A program made the position numbers and the translations under genes. Positions 17,205 to 28,443 of a stretch of 64,000 nt of DNA are shown in pieces; the stretch's first letter is position 1; every line of letters starts with the position of its first letter. The notes under the pieces were generated by a model. It was not told the DNA's origin and did not search any database. It saw only the letters and a program-made list of their open reading frames with translations. The stretch is taken from assembly GCF_000243415.2 (NCBI RefSeq), contig NZ_KI912270.1, positions 1,240,001 to 1,304,000 on the forward strand. The letters run 5' to 3'. This DNA comes from Mycolicibacterium tusciae JS617 (GTDB lineage: Bacteria > Actinomycetota > Actinomycetes > Mycobacteriales > Mycobacteriaceae).

Positions 17205-18020
17205 CTAGAAACCCTCCGGTGCGCCGACGGAGTGGAGCAACTCGAGCAGTTCGGAGTGCACCCCGGGCGCCCCCGCCAGTGCCGATCGCGATTTGGTGGT
17301 CCAGTCGCTGCCGTCCAGGTTCGTGACGATTCCACCGGCCGCTCGCACCAGCGCCACACCCGCGGCGTGGTCCCACACATGCGCCCCGAAACTGATGGCA
17401 CCGCCGAGGATTCCGGACGCGGTGTAGGCGAAGTCAATGCCAGTGGCACCGTGCATCCGCATCCGGGAGCACTTGCGGCTGAGTCTCTCGATCACGGCCA
17501 GCCGATACCGCCCCGGCAGCTTGCCACGCGAGTCGATGTTGAAGGTGCTGAGGCCGACGATGGACTCGGACAGTTGCGCGGGACCAAGCGCGGGCTGCTC
17601 GACACCGTTGCTGTGCAATGGCTTACCGACGATACCGGTGAATTTCTCACCGGTGAACGGAACCCACGTCAGGCCCGCGACGGGCTCGCCGTCACGCACG
17701 AGGCCGAGCAGGATGGCCGCCATCGGTGAGCCGGCCGCGTAGTTGAACGTCCCGTCGATCGGGTCGAGCACCCACACCAGTGGCGAATCGACGTCGGCAC
17801 CGCCGAACTCCTCGCCATGCACCTCGATACCGGTCTCACGTCGCAGGGCCTCGACCACCTGGCGTTCGATCGCGAGGTCAACTTCGGTGGCAAAGTCGTT
17901 GCCCTTCTTCTGTACTGCGGACTCGGCGCGGTGACCTTCGATGAACGGCTTGGCCGCGTCGTCGAGGATTTTGGCCGCCACGGCGACCAACCGGTCGAGG
18001 TCCGCGGTATCGGTGGCCAT
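17205..18020 (-). CDS. impA: Inositol-monophosphatase-family phosphatase
   Basis: 271 aa Mg-dependent phosphatase. Metal-binding motifs are GEEFGGAD (about residues 69-76), WVLDPIDGTFNYAAGS (about 82-97) and the C-terminal WDHAAGVALV (about 214-223). The positional equivalent in M. tuberculosis is impA (Rv1604). Its place inside the histidine operon raises the possibility of histidinol-phosphate phosphatase activity, since a separate phosphatase is needed for that step, but the family also includes inositol phosphatases and sequence alone does not decide. It adjoins hisF with no gap and lies directly after priA. Confidence 0.9.
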   Translation of the reverse strand: MATDTADLDRLVAVAAKILDDAAKPFIEGHRAESAVQKKGNDFATEVDLAIERQVVEALRRETGIEVHGEEFGGADVDSPLVWVLDPIDGTFNYAAGSPMAAILLGLVRDGEPVAGLTWVPFTGEKFTGIVGKPLHSNGVEQPALGPAQLSESIVGLSTFNIDSRGKLPGRYRLAVIERLSRKCSRMRMHGATGIDFAYTASGILGGAISFGAHVWDHAAGVALVRAAGGIVTNLDGSDWTTKSRSALAGAPGVHSELLELLHSVGAPEGF

Positions 18021-18755
18021 CTATCGCGCCACCGCGGCCAGCGCCTCCGGAAGCGTGAATCGCCCGGCATACAGCGCCTTTCCGACGATCGCACCTTCCA
18101 CGCCGCGGTCGGTAAGGGTGGCGATCGCGCGCAGATCGTCAAGGCTCGAGACACCACCAGACGCGATCACCGGTGCGGCGGTGCGTTCGGTGACCTTCCC
18201 CAGCAGCTCGAGGTTTGGACCGTTGAGCGTCCCGTCCTTGGTCACGTCGGTGACGACGAAGCGTGAACATCCTTCGCGGTTTAGCCGTTCCAGCACGTCC
18301 CAGAGATCACCGCCATCGGTTTCCCATCCGCGCCCGCGCAACCGGTGGTCGTCGCCCTCGATCTTGACATCCAGACCGACGGCCACCTTTTCTCCGTGCT
18401 CGGCGACCGCCTTCGCGCACCACTGCGGGTTCTCCAGAGCTGCGGTACCGAGATTCACCCGGGCGCAACCTGTGGCCAGTGCCGCCTTCAGCGAGTCGTC
18501 GTCGCGGATGCCGCCCGAGAGTTCCACCGCGACGTCGAGCCTGCCGACCACCTCGGCGAGCAGTTCACGGTTGTCGCCCCGTCCGAACGCGGCGTCGAGA
18601 TCGACGAGGTGGATCCACTCTGCGCCGTCACGCTGCCAGTTCATTGCGGCGTCGAGTGCCGAGCCGTACTCGGTCTCGCTGCCCGCCTTTCCCTGCATGA
18701 GCCGGACGGCACGGCCCTCCACCACGTCGACAGCTGGAAGGAGTATCAATCTCAC
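18021..18755 (-). CDS. priA: Bifunctional HisA/TrpF isomerase PriA
   Basis: 244 aa TIM-barrel that in actinobacteria serves both histidine (ProFAR) and tryptophan (PRA) synthesis, so no separate trpF is needed; none is in the trp operon here. [15 protein letters not shown] at the N-terminus holds the first catalytic Asp, and [15 protein letters not shown] (about residues 167-181) the second. [12 protein letters not shown] and [11 protein letters not shown] bind the two phosphates. GTG 18755 gives [12 protein letters not shown] as in mycobacterial homologues; the 20 upstream codons run into the hisH 3' end and were not used. A 10-nt gap follows hisH. Confidence 0.95.
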   Translation of the reverse strand: MRLILLPAVDVVEGRAVRLMQGKAGSETEYGSALDAAMNWQRDGAEWIHLVDLDAAFGRGDNRELLAEVVGRLDVAVELSGGIRDDDSLKAALATGCARVNLGTAALENPQWCAKAVAEHGEKVAVGLDVKIEGDDHRLRGRGWETDGGDLWDVLERLNREGCSRFVVTDVTKDGTLNGPNLELLGKVTERTAAPVIASGGVSSLDDLRAIATLTDRGVEGAIVGKALYAGRFTLPEALAAVAR

Positions 18756-18765
18756 GGCCGTCAAC

Positions 18766-19397
18766 CTAGAGCCCTTCAACCCAATTGCCCAAAAGCGATG
18801 CGCCGGCATCGCCACTCTTCTCCGGGTGGAACTGGGTGGCCGAAAGTGGACCGTCCTCGACTGCGGCCAGGAACGGCACAGTGTGGGTGGCCCATGTCAA
18901 GATTGCATCCGGACTGCCTTCCCACTGCTGGGCGGCATAGGAGTGGACGAAATAGAACCGGGTGTCGGGGTCCAGTCCCTTGAACAGCCGGGTATCCGAG
19001 GGTGCGTCCACGACGTTCCAGCCCATGTGCGGGATCACCGGGGCGTCCAACCGAATGACCGCACCGGGCCATTGACCACAGCCGGTGCTCTCCACGCCGA
19101 ATTCGACGCCCCGTGCGAACAGGATCTGCATACCGACGCACACCCCCAGCACAGGGCGTCCCGCGTTGACCCGCTCGGCGATGATCTTCTCGCCGCCGAT
19201 CTGCCGCAGGCCGGCCATACATGCTTCGAATGCGCCGACGCCAGGCACCACCAGACCGTCCGCGTTCATCGCCGCGTCGACGTCAGCGGTCACCTCGACG
19301 TTGGCGCCGACGCGTTCCAGCGCGCGCTGAGCCGATCGGAGGTTTCCGGAGCCGTAATCGAGGACGACGACACCGCGGCGGCGCCGTGAACCGCCTG

Positions 19398-19401
<4 letters not shown>
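18766..19401 (-). CDS. hisH: Imidazole glycerol phosphate synthase, glutaminase subunit
   Basis: 211 aa class-I glutamine amidotransferase that supplies ammonia to HisF. The nucleophile is the Cys in [12 protein letters not shown] (about residues 82-93), and the His and Glu of the triad are in [12 protein letters not shown] (about 191-202). [11 protein letters not shown] is the typical N-terminal strand. GTG 19401 overlaps the hisB stop (GTGA). Confidence 0.96.
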
Positions 19402-22470
<3,069 letters not shown>

Positions 22471-22551
22471 AAGGCCATTGTCCCAGAACAGGCCAAATCG
22501 ATATCGCCGCGGCAAGCGGCGACGCCTCCTAGGTCAGGTCGGCGCAGCCCT

Positions 22552-23058
22552 TCACTTGCACAGATTGGTGATCGTGCCGCTGGACGCGTCGGCATCCTTT
22601 AGCCGCGCCGCCTGATCGGGATCGACGTTCGCGATGCCCGCGATCGAGCGCGCACCGATATCCATGAGTTGATTGCCGAACTTGCGCACCGCGTCCGCCA
22701 GGTCCGATGGCGTATCCGGTTGCAGACGGGCAAGCAGGTACTGCCCGCCCTCGAATAGCGACAACCGCGCATTTGCGCCTACTGCCAGCGTGCCGGTGAC
22801 GTCCCCTGGCCCGCCGGGGGGCTGCAGATTGGTGTTGAGCTGGACGCCCTTCCTAACGAGGTCGAACGCCTCGCAGACGCTGCCCCTGGGGTCATCGGTC
22901 GTGTTGCCAGTGAAGACCGACGCCGGCTGAGCCGACTCAGCGGATGACGGCGGCTCTTTGACCAGCGCCCAAACGGCGACGCCTATCGCCACGAGCGCGA
23001 CCAGCAGCGCCAGGACAGAAAGGATGGACCCCCGTGAGGACTCCGAAGTCTCAGACAT
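22552..23058 (-). CDS. Conserved membrane-anchored protein, paralogue of 27090-27569
   Basis: 168 aa from ATG 23058 (MSETSESSRGSILSVLAL). One N-terminal helix (about residues 10-33) anchors a domain that is probably outside the membrane, with Cys residues in SVCEAFD and at the C-terminus (TNLCK). I do not recognise a named family. It is clearly related to the protein at 27090-27569: both share RKGV/RRGV-LNTNL, GGP-D-TG, ANARLSLFEGG/ANARVSLYDGG, YL-ARL and a C-terminal LCK. That makes a pair of paralogues 4 kb apart in the same orientation. Function unknown. An 81-nt gap separates it from hisD. Confidence 0.8.
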   Translation of the reverse strand: MSETSESSRGSILSVLALLVALVAIGVAVWALVKEPPSSAESAQPASVFTGNTTDDPRGSVCEAFDLVRKGVQLNTNLQPPGGPGDVTGTLAVGANARLSLFEGGQYLLARLQPDTPSDLADAVRKFGNQLMDIGARSIAGIANVDPDQAARLKDADASSGTITNLCK

Positions 23059-23711
23059 GCGGCCGATAGTAACGGCCTTCCGACGATCTGCGCAGCAACC
23101 TTCGGATTCATGTGTCTGATCGGGTGACGATAACAAGATCAATTAACCCCAGGACATTAACACGATAATTGATTACTCAAGTATGTGATCTTGAAAGGTT
23201 AGCTAGCAGCACACATCTAGATCAGAATTCGCTGCCCTTTCCGAGGGCTAACTGGATGTGCAATGCGGATAGGATCGAGGGCCTGGCGAACGCATCAGCA
23301 GATCAGCACTCACGCCATCGCTCCTTAGCTGTGAAACAGATTCTTGCTGCTCAAACTTCTTTTAGACCAGCTGACAGTCGAGGTTTAGGCAGCGCCAGTC
23401 CCAATATTGGGATTGCTGTCCCAGCGCAGGAGCCCACCAGCATTTTTTGCGTGAGCAAGCTTCCAAACCAGGATAATTTGCGCGGGCGTCATAATTATCG
23501 TGAGTGTAAATAAACTTTTTTCGATCGAATCTGAAAAGTTGCTATGAAAACTCGAGGCGGGGTGTCAATATGTCTGTAATCGGCATTAGCCGATTAGCTG
23601 ACTACCAGACGGAACACGTGGTCCAGCCACTCGGCCACAGCCTTCGCGAACGGATGTCGGAGTCGTCGGGGTAACTGGATCGAGTGATCCAGGTCGATAG
23701 AAGGGGAGACA
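23059..23711. other. AT-rich, palindrome-rich non-coding region upstream of the PGRS-like gene
   Basis: 653 bp visibly poorer in G+C than its surroundings and without a convincing gene. It holds several inverted repeats: CAAGATCA/TGATCTTG (23134-23141 and 23186-23193), the perfect TCCCAATATTGGGA (23399-23412), AACTTTT around TTCGATCGAA to AAAAGTT (23513-23540), and TAATCGGC ATTA GCCGATTA (23577-23596). It must contain the promoters of the flanking divergent genes. It could also hold operators or a small RNA; nothing here decides. Confidence 0.7.
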
Positions 23712-24935
23712 ATGTCCAAGAAATCATTCGCGGGTAAGCACCGCGCAGCCTCAGCACGAGGTACGGTCGCGCGGCGCGCGGTCGGCGGCGCGATGCTCGG
23801 AGGGGCCATGACCGCGGCGTTCGTCGGTTTCGGTTCGATCGGTACGGCGCAAGCAGCGCCGGGAGATCCGTGCGAGGCACTAGGAGTGTGTCCCGAAGAT
23901 CTGTTCGACGCGTTCAGCATCGGAAGTAGCGCGGACTTCAGTCGGAACGGTGCATTCGACCCGGCGCCCTTCATTCGCTTCGCTGATCCGATCCTCGATA
24001 ATCCGCTGACCATGCTTTTCACCTTCGGGGCGATCGGCAACGGCGCCGACGGCAATCCACTTCACCCAGACGGCTTCGACGGCGGATGGCTGTTCGGCAG
24101 CGGTGGTGACGGCTACAGCCCGCCAGTCAACCTTTTAGGTATTACCCGAGCGGGCAACGGTGGCAACGCAGGATTCTTCGGTGGCAACGGCGGCCGCGGC
24201 GGCGACGGCGCCGACGCGCTGGCGGTCCTTCCCGCACAGGATGGCGGCAACGGCGGTAGCGGCGGCTTCTTCGGCAGTGGTGGCGGTGGCGGTGACGGCG
24301 GCAACAATTTGAATGCTCTTGGTGACGCAAGCGGTGGCGACGGCGGCCAAGGCGGCGCAGGCGGATACGTCGGAGTCGGTGGCGACGGCGGCGACGGCGG
24401 CGACGCGTCAACGGTCAACCCAATCGCAAATGCTGAGGGCGGCGACGCCGGTGACGGCGCCGAGGGCGGCACGGGCGGCGGCGACGGCGGCGAGGGAGGT
24501 GACGCCACCGCGATCGGAGGCGATGTCGAGTCCGGCGACGGCGGCGACGGCGGCGACGCCGACTTCATCGGGAGTGGAGGCGCCGGGGGCGATGCCGGCG
24601 ATGCCGACACCGACACCGGCGACGCAACCGGCGGCAACGGTGGAGACGCTGGCAACAGCGGCGTCGTTTTTGGCAACGGTCGTAACGGTGGCACTGGCGG
24701 GGATGCGACAGCCGACCAGGGCAGCACCGGCCACACCACCGGCGGAAATGGCGGCGGCGGCGGCGACGGCGGAACCGTGCTCTCCAACGGTGGTGACGGC
24801 GGCACCGGCGGCAACGCCAGCGGCGGCGTTGCCGACAACGATAACGGCGGCAGCGGCGGAAACGCCGGCTCCGGCGGCAGTTTGGGCGGTAGCGACGGCA
24901 GCGACGGGGCCGACGGCGACAACAGTGGTCCGTAG
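23712..24935 (+). CDS. Secreted glycine-rich PGRS-like protein with a Sec-type signal peptide
   Basis: 407 aa. Residues 1-48 look like a signal peptide: a basic N-region (SKKSFAGKHRAASARGTVARR), a hydrophobic stretch and a cleavage site at TAQA|AP. Residues about 49-130 form a non-repetitive domain with two Cys (GDPCEALGVCPEDLF). From about 140 to the end the protein is Gly-Gly-X repeats rich in Asn, Asp and Ala (GNGGNAGFFGGNGGRGG, GGDGGDGGD), like the PGRS part of PE_PGRS proteins. There is no PE domain. A good ribosome-binding site (AAGGGGAG, 23701-23708) precedes ATG 23712. Probably exported to the cell envelope; function unknown. Confidence 0.85.
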   Translation: MSKKSFAGKHRAASARGTVARRAVGGAMLGGAMTAAFVGFGSIGTAQAAPGDPCEALGVCPEDLFDAFSIGSSADFSRNGAFDPAPFIRFADPILDNPLTMLFTFGAIGNGADGNPLHPDGFDGGWLFGSGGDGYSPPVNLLGITRAGNGGNAGFFGGNGGRGGDGADALAVLPAQDGGNGGSGGFFGSGGGGGDGGNNLNALGDASGGDGGQGGAGGYVGVGGDGGDGGDASTVNPIANAEGGDAGDGAEGGTGGGDGGEGGDATAIGGDVESGDGGDGGDADFIGSGGAGGDAGDADTDTGDATGGNGGDAGNSGVVFGNGRNGGTGGDATADQGSTGHTTGGNGGGGGDGGTVLSNGGDGGTGGNASGGVADNDNGGSGGNAGSGGSLGGSDGSDGADGDNSGP

Positions 24936-24965
24936 TCGAAACGCCTGACGTAGCACTACAGATGG

Positions 24966-24996
24966 CGATGCCCGTCCCTTCGGGGGGCGGGCATCG
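24966..24996 (+). terminator. Strong stem-loop terminator after the PGRS-like gene
   Basis: A 13-bp stem (CGATGCCCGTCCC pairing with GGGGCGGGCATCG, one G:T pair) closed by a TTCGG loop, 31 nt after the stop codon. No U-tract follows, as is usual in mycobacteria. It overlaps the upstream region of the next gene. Confidence 0.8.
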
Positions 24997-25015
24997 TCAC
25001 GTAATGTCGGAATTC

Positions 25016-25429
25016 ATGTCCGCAAAGGATCACCCCAACAACGCGCCCGGCGTCCCGATGATCTATCCGCCGATGTTCGAGCGCCTGCAGATCAAGTACA
25101 TGAACCCGATGGTCAAGCGGATCGCACGGTTCATGCCCGGCGTCGCCAAGGTCAAGCATCGTGGCCGCAAGTCTCAAAAGACCTACGAAACTGTCGTCAC
25201 CCCGTTCCGCAAGGGCAACACCCTGGCTATCGCGCTGGGCCACGGCAAGACCGACTGGGTCAAGAACGTCATCGCGGCCAACGAGGCCGACGTGATCTTC
25301 GGCTCGCGCACGGTCCACATCGTCAACCCGCGAATCCTGCCTGCGGGTAGCGGCGGCAACGACGACCTACCGTTCATGGCCCGCATACAGGCGAAGAAGA
25401 TGGCGATCTTCGTCGCCGATATCGCCTGA
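25016..25429 (+). CDS. Deazaflavin (F420)-dependent nitroreductase-family protein
   Basis: 137 aa, DUF385/Ddn-like split-barrel family. KHRGRKSQKTYETVVTPFRKGNTLAIALGHGKTDWVKN (about residues 40-77) is the family core that in characterised mycobacterial members binds F420. ATG 25016 (MSAKDHPNNAPGVPMIYPP) is chosen; ATG 25004 four codons earlier is possible. Members reduce quinones, nitro-compounds or fatty acids, or bind heme or flavin; the substrate here is not evident. It ends 3 nt before the convergent stop of the dehydrogenase gene. Confidence 0.82.
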   Translation: MSAKDHPNNAPGVPMIYPPMFERLQIKYMNPMVKRIARFMPGVAKVKHRGRKSQKTYETVVTPFRKGNTLAIALGHGKTDWVKNVIAANEADVIFGSRTVHIVNPRILPAGSGGNDDLPFMARIQAKKMAIFVADIA

Positions 25430-25432
25430 GCG

Positions 25433-26458
25433 CTACCGCGTGAACACCGTCTTGCCTGTCATCGTGGGCCAGACGTCGGGGGCGGCCTCCCACGGCACCA
25501 CGCGGTCGACCGCGGGCGCCAGATCGCAGCCCGCCTCGAGGAGTTCGACGACCTGGGGAATGACGGCGCGCGCATTGACCCGACCGGTCACGAACCTCGC
25601 CCCTCGGGTGTACATGGCCAGCAGCGGCATCTCGATCGTCCCTTGGTAATAGATGCCCGTATCGGTACACACGCCGTCCGGCCACGTCACGCGCAACGTC
25701 GCGGCGAGCACGTCCAGGTCTGCAGCTGTGTGGACGGTGACCGGATACGGTCCCAGCGACTTGTCCGGTTTGGGCCTGTCATGCACTGTGGCGCCGAGCT
25801 TTTCGGCGGCAGCCAAGCGCTGCGGATCGGTGTCGACGTAGTCGACGCCGTACCCGAGCGCCGCGGCCAAGCCCGCCGCGTAGAGGCCGATCGACTGCCG
25901 CCCGGCGACGAGAACCCGTCGATCGACCTCATCGAGCGCGTCGAGTTCGGTTCGGTACGGTCCGACAGCCCGCCAGGCATCGACGATGTTGTCCGACAGT
26001 GACGCGATGCCGACGAGGTCAGCCCCGCGCGGTATCGGCACCAGCATCGCGTCGGCATACGGCACGCGCACCAGGTCCGCCATGAACCCGCCGCCGTCGA
26101 GCCCCGCGAGTGGTGCCATGCCGTACATGGCCATGAGCGGCAACGCGCCACACGAACCCGTCACCCCTCGTCGACATTCGCGGCACTGCCCGCAGTTCAT
26201 CTGGAACGGGATCACGACCCGATCTCCGGGCGCGACTGTGTGCACAGCCTCCCCCACGGCGACGACCTCACCGATTCCTTCATGACCGACGGCGTGTCCG
26301 GCCGGCAGCGGGAGCCTGCCCTGGGCAACCGCCACATCGAGGTCGCAGCACGCCACCAGCAATGGTCGGACAATGGCCTGTTCAGCGGCGGTGATCTCGG
26401 GTTCGGCCGCGTCGCGCCACGCGTAGCGGCCCGCCTCCTCGAACATCAGCTGCCGCAT
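25433..26458 (-). CDS. Zinc-dependent alcohol dehydrogenase (MDR family)
   Basis: 341 aa medium-chain dehydrogenase. GHAVGHEGIGEVVAVG (about residues 51-66) carries the catalytic-zinc His/Glu, and NCGQCRECRRGVTGSC (about 87-102) the four structural-zinc Cys. The usual first ligand Cys is in LLVACCDLD. The Rossmann region (RRVLVAGRQSIGLYAAGLAAALG) lacks the textbook GxGxxG, which makes cofactor preference uncertain. ATG 26458 has an AAGGAG ribosome-binding site. It is divergent from a TetR gene 64 bp away that probably controls it. Confidence 0.87.
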   Translation of the reverse strand: MRQLMFEEAGRYAWRDAAEPEITAAEQAIVRPLLVACCDLDVAVAQGRLPLPAGHAVGHEGIGEVVAVGEAVHTVAPGDRVVIPFQMNCGQCRECRRGVTGSCGALPLMAMYGMAPLAGLDGGGFMADLVRVPYADAMLVPIPRGADLVGIASLSDNIVDAWRAVGPYRTELDALDEVDRRVLVAGRQSIGLYAAGLAAALGYGVDYVDTDPQRLAAAEKLGATVHDRPKPDKSLGPYPVTVHTAADLDVLAATLRVTWPDGVCTDTGIYYQGTIEMPLLAMYTRGARFVTGRVNARAVIPQVVELLEAGCDLAPAVDRVVPWEAAPDVWPTMTGKTVFTR

Positions 26459-26477
26459 CGTCGGCTCCTTCTTTAGC

Positions 26478-26510
26478 GAACGTTCAACTATTCTTGAGTG
26501 ACCTTTCAAG
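26478..26510. promoter_or_regulatory. Candidate TetR operator between adh and tetR
   Basis: Two symmetric sequences lie in the 64-bp divergent gap: GAACGTTC (26478-26485) and CTTGAGTGACCTTTCAAG (26493-26510), the latter with CTTGA/TCAAG arms. They are placed to cover both divergent promoters. Which one is the operator is not decided. Confidence 0.5.
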
Positions 26511-26522
26511 TAAAGTCAAGGG

Positions 26523-27089
26523 ATGCCGCGCCCAGACCGGAGTCGCGCCGCCCTCGTCGACGCCGCAGGCCTGCTCTTTCGCAGGCAGGGCTATGCGGCG
26601 ACCGGTGTGAATCAGATCCTGGAAACCGCCGAGGTCAAGGCCGGCTCGCTCTATCACCACTTCCCCGACGGCAAGCAGCAGTTGGCCGCGGCCGTGGTGG
26701 ACGGCGCAGGGTCCGACATCGAAGCGCGGCTGCGGCAATTCCTCGACAGCGGGTTGCCGGTGACCGACATCGTCGACGGCTGGATCGACCTGATGTCTTC
26801 AGGACTGGCGTTGGATCGACGCGACGGCTGCCCGATCGAACCGATCGCTACCGAATCGGTGAACGCAAGCCAGCTGGTTCGGGCAGCGTCGGCCCGGGCG
26901 TTTCGCGCCTGGCAGATGGCCATCGCCGACCGATTGCGTAGTGACGGCTGGGCCGAGGCCCAATCCGATGAGACGGCGCTTGCAGTGATCGCGCTCCTCG
27001 AAGGGGCCTTGATCCTGTCGCGCATTGCGGGTGACAGTGCCGCGCTGGACGCCGCAAAAGCGGGTGCGCGCGCGCTGCTCACCAGATAA
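26523..27089 (+). CDS. TetR-family transcriptional regulator
   Basis: 188 aa. N-terminal helix-turn-helix: ALVDAAGLLFRRQGYAATGVNQILETAEVKAGSLYHHF (about residues 9-46), with the KAGSLYHHF recognition segment of TetR repressors. The C-terminal part (DGCPIEPIATESVN) resembles the LmrA/YxaF type. Divergent from the zinc alcohol dehydrogenase, with palindromes in the shared gap, so it is probably the local repressor of that gene and of itself. The inducer is unknown. The gene ends exactly where the next, convergent gene ends. Confidence 0.9.
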   Translation: MPRPDRSRAALVDAAGLLFRRQGYAATGVNQILETAEVKAGSLYHHFPDGKQQLAAAVVDGAGSDIEARLRQFLDSGLPVTDIVDGWIDLMSSGLALDRRDGCPIEPIATESVNASQLVRAASARAFRAWQMAIADRLRSDGWAEAQSDETALAVIALLEGALILSRIAGDSAALDAAKAGARALLTR

Positions 27090-27569
27090 CTACTTGCACA
27101 ACTCCGTAAGGGCGGCGCTCGTACTATCGGCAGCCTTCAGTCGTTCGGCCTGGGAAGGGTCGTCGTTCGTGGTGCCGGCTGTCGCGTTGGCGCCGATATC
27201 CAGCAAGATGTCGGCGAATTCGCGAACCTTGGCGGCAAGGGGTTCCGGGGTTGCCGGATCCAGCCGCGCCATCAGATACAGCCCGCCGTCGTAGAGCGAT
27301 ACCCGGGCGTTGGCCGCGACCGCCTGGGCGCCGGTGATATCTGCCGGCCCGCCTGCCGGCATCAGGTTCGTGTTGAGCGATACTCCGCGCCGCACGACAT
27401 CGACGGCATCACAGGCCTTCGCCTCGGCATCCGCCGTCTGCTCCGAGCTGTAGTGCGCCCTGGCATAGTCCAACCGGTAGAGCGCCCAGCCGGCCACACC
27501 GAGCGCGGTGGCCGCCACGACCAGACTGATGATGGTCAGCGCGACAAGGCGGCGCGGTGCGACGTTCAC
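27090..27569 (-). CDS. Conserved membrane-anchored protein, paralogue of 22552-23058
   Basis: 159 aa with one N-terminal helix (about residues 8-30) and a presumed extracytoplasmic domain. It shares with the 22552-23058 protein the order C-A-D-VR-GV-LNTNL, PAGGPADITG, ANARVSLYDGG, YLMARLDPATP and C-terminal ELCK. GTG 27569 lies 7 nt after the nadC stop, so it is the last gene of the nadA-B-C transcript. No function is known to me; the position after nadC does not by itself imply a role in NAD synthesis. Confidence 0.82.
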   Translation of the reverse strand: MNVAPRRLVALTIISLVVAATALGVAGWALYRLDYARAHYSSEQTADAEAKACDAVDVVRRGVSLNTNLMPAGGPADITGAQAVAANARVSLYDGGLYLMARLDPATPEPLAAKVREFADILLDIGANATAGTTNDDPSQAERLKAADSTSAALTELCK

Positions 27570-27576
27570 GAAGGCC

Positions 27577-28443
27577 CTAGAGATCCAGGCCGATGTCCAG
27601 CACAGTCACCGAGTGAGTGAGCGCACCGACAGCCAGGTAGTCCACGCCTGTGCCGGCGTAGGAGGCCGCAGTGTCGAGCGACAGACCACCTGAGGATTCC
27701 AGTTTGGTTGCCGGCGAGCGGGAATCGCGGCGCTGCACCGCGATCTGTGTCTGCCAGACTCCGAAGTTGTCGAGGAGTATCAGTGCCTGATCTCCGAGGT
27801 TCTCCGCGAACACCTCGTCGAGCTGCTCCAGGGAATCGACCTCGACTTCGCACGGCAGATTCGGCGCAGCTGCCCGCACCGCATGCAGCGCCGCCACCAC
27901 CGAGCCTGCAGCGGCGACGTGGTTGTCCTTGATCAGCGCGGCGTCGCCCAAGCCCATCCGGTGGTTCACGCCACCGCCGACGCGTACCGCATATTTCTGC
28001 AGAGCTCGCAGACCGGGGAGGGTCTTGCGGGTGTCGCGGATCTTTGCCCCAGTGCCCTCGACGGCAGCCACCCAATCCGCGGTCGTCGTGGCGATACCCG
28101 AAAGGTGGCACACCAGGTTCAGCGTGGTCCGCTCGGCGGTCAGTAACCCTTGCGTGGGCGCCTCGACGGTCAGCACCGCCCCGCCGGCCGCCAGCCGCTC
28201 GCCATCCTCGACACGGTGCTTGACGACATAACCGCCCGCGCCCAGTACTTCGTCGAGCACCAGCAGCGCAATATCCACACCGGCGATGACACCCGGCTGG
28301 CGGGCGACCATCGACGCCGTCGTCGTCGCATCTGCGCCCACCGTCGCGAGCGTGGTGACATCGGGGCCGTACCGCAGGTCTTCCTCGAGGCCTCGAGCGA
28401 TCACCCGCCGAGCCTCTGTCAGCTCATCGGCATTCAGTTCCAT
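27577..28443 (-). CDS. nadC: Quinolinate phosphoribosyltransferase
   Basis: 288 aa type-II phosphoribosyltransferase making nicotinate mononucleotide from quinolinate. Active-site segments: ERTTLNLVCHLSGIAT (about residues 106-121), RDTRKTLPGLRALQKYAVRVGGG (about 139-161), HRMGLGDAALIKDNH, and EVEVDSLEQ. ATG 28443 overlaps the nadB stop by one base (TGATG). It ends the de novo NAD trio nadA-nadB-nadC. Confidence 0.97.
   Translation of the reverse strand: MELNADELTEARRVIARGLEEDLRYGPDVTTLATVGADATTTASMVARQPGVIAGVDIALLVLDEVLGAGGYVVKHRVEDGERLAAGGAVLTVEAPTQGLLTAERTTLNLVCHLSGIATTTADWVAAVEGTGAKIRDTRKTLPGLRALQKYAVRVGGGVNHRMGLGDAALIKDNHVAAAGSVVAALHAVRAAAPNLPCEVEVDSLEQLDEVFAENLGDQALILLDNFGVWQTQIAVQRRDSRSPATKLESSGGLSLDTAASYAGTGVDYLAVGALTHSVTVLDIGLDL

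Noticed and set aside
23169..23513. 114-codon frame in the AT-rich gap before the PGRS-like gene
   Set aside because: No ribosome-binding site, no family resemblance, composition unlike the neighbouring genes, and it runs across several palindromes.
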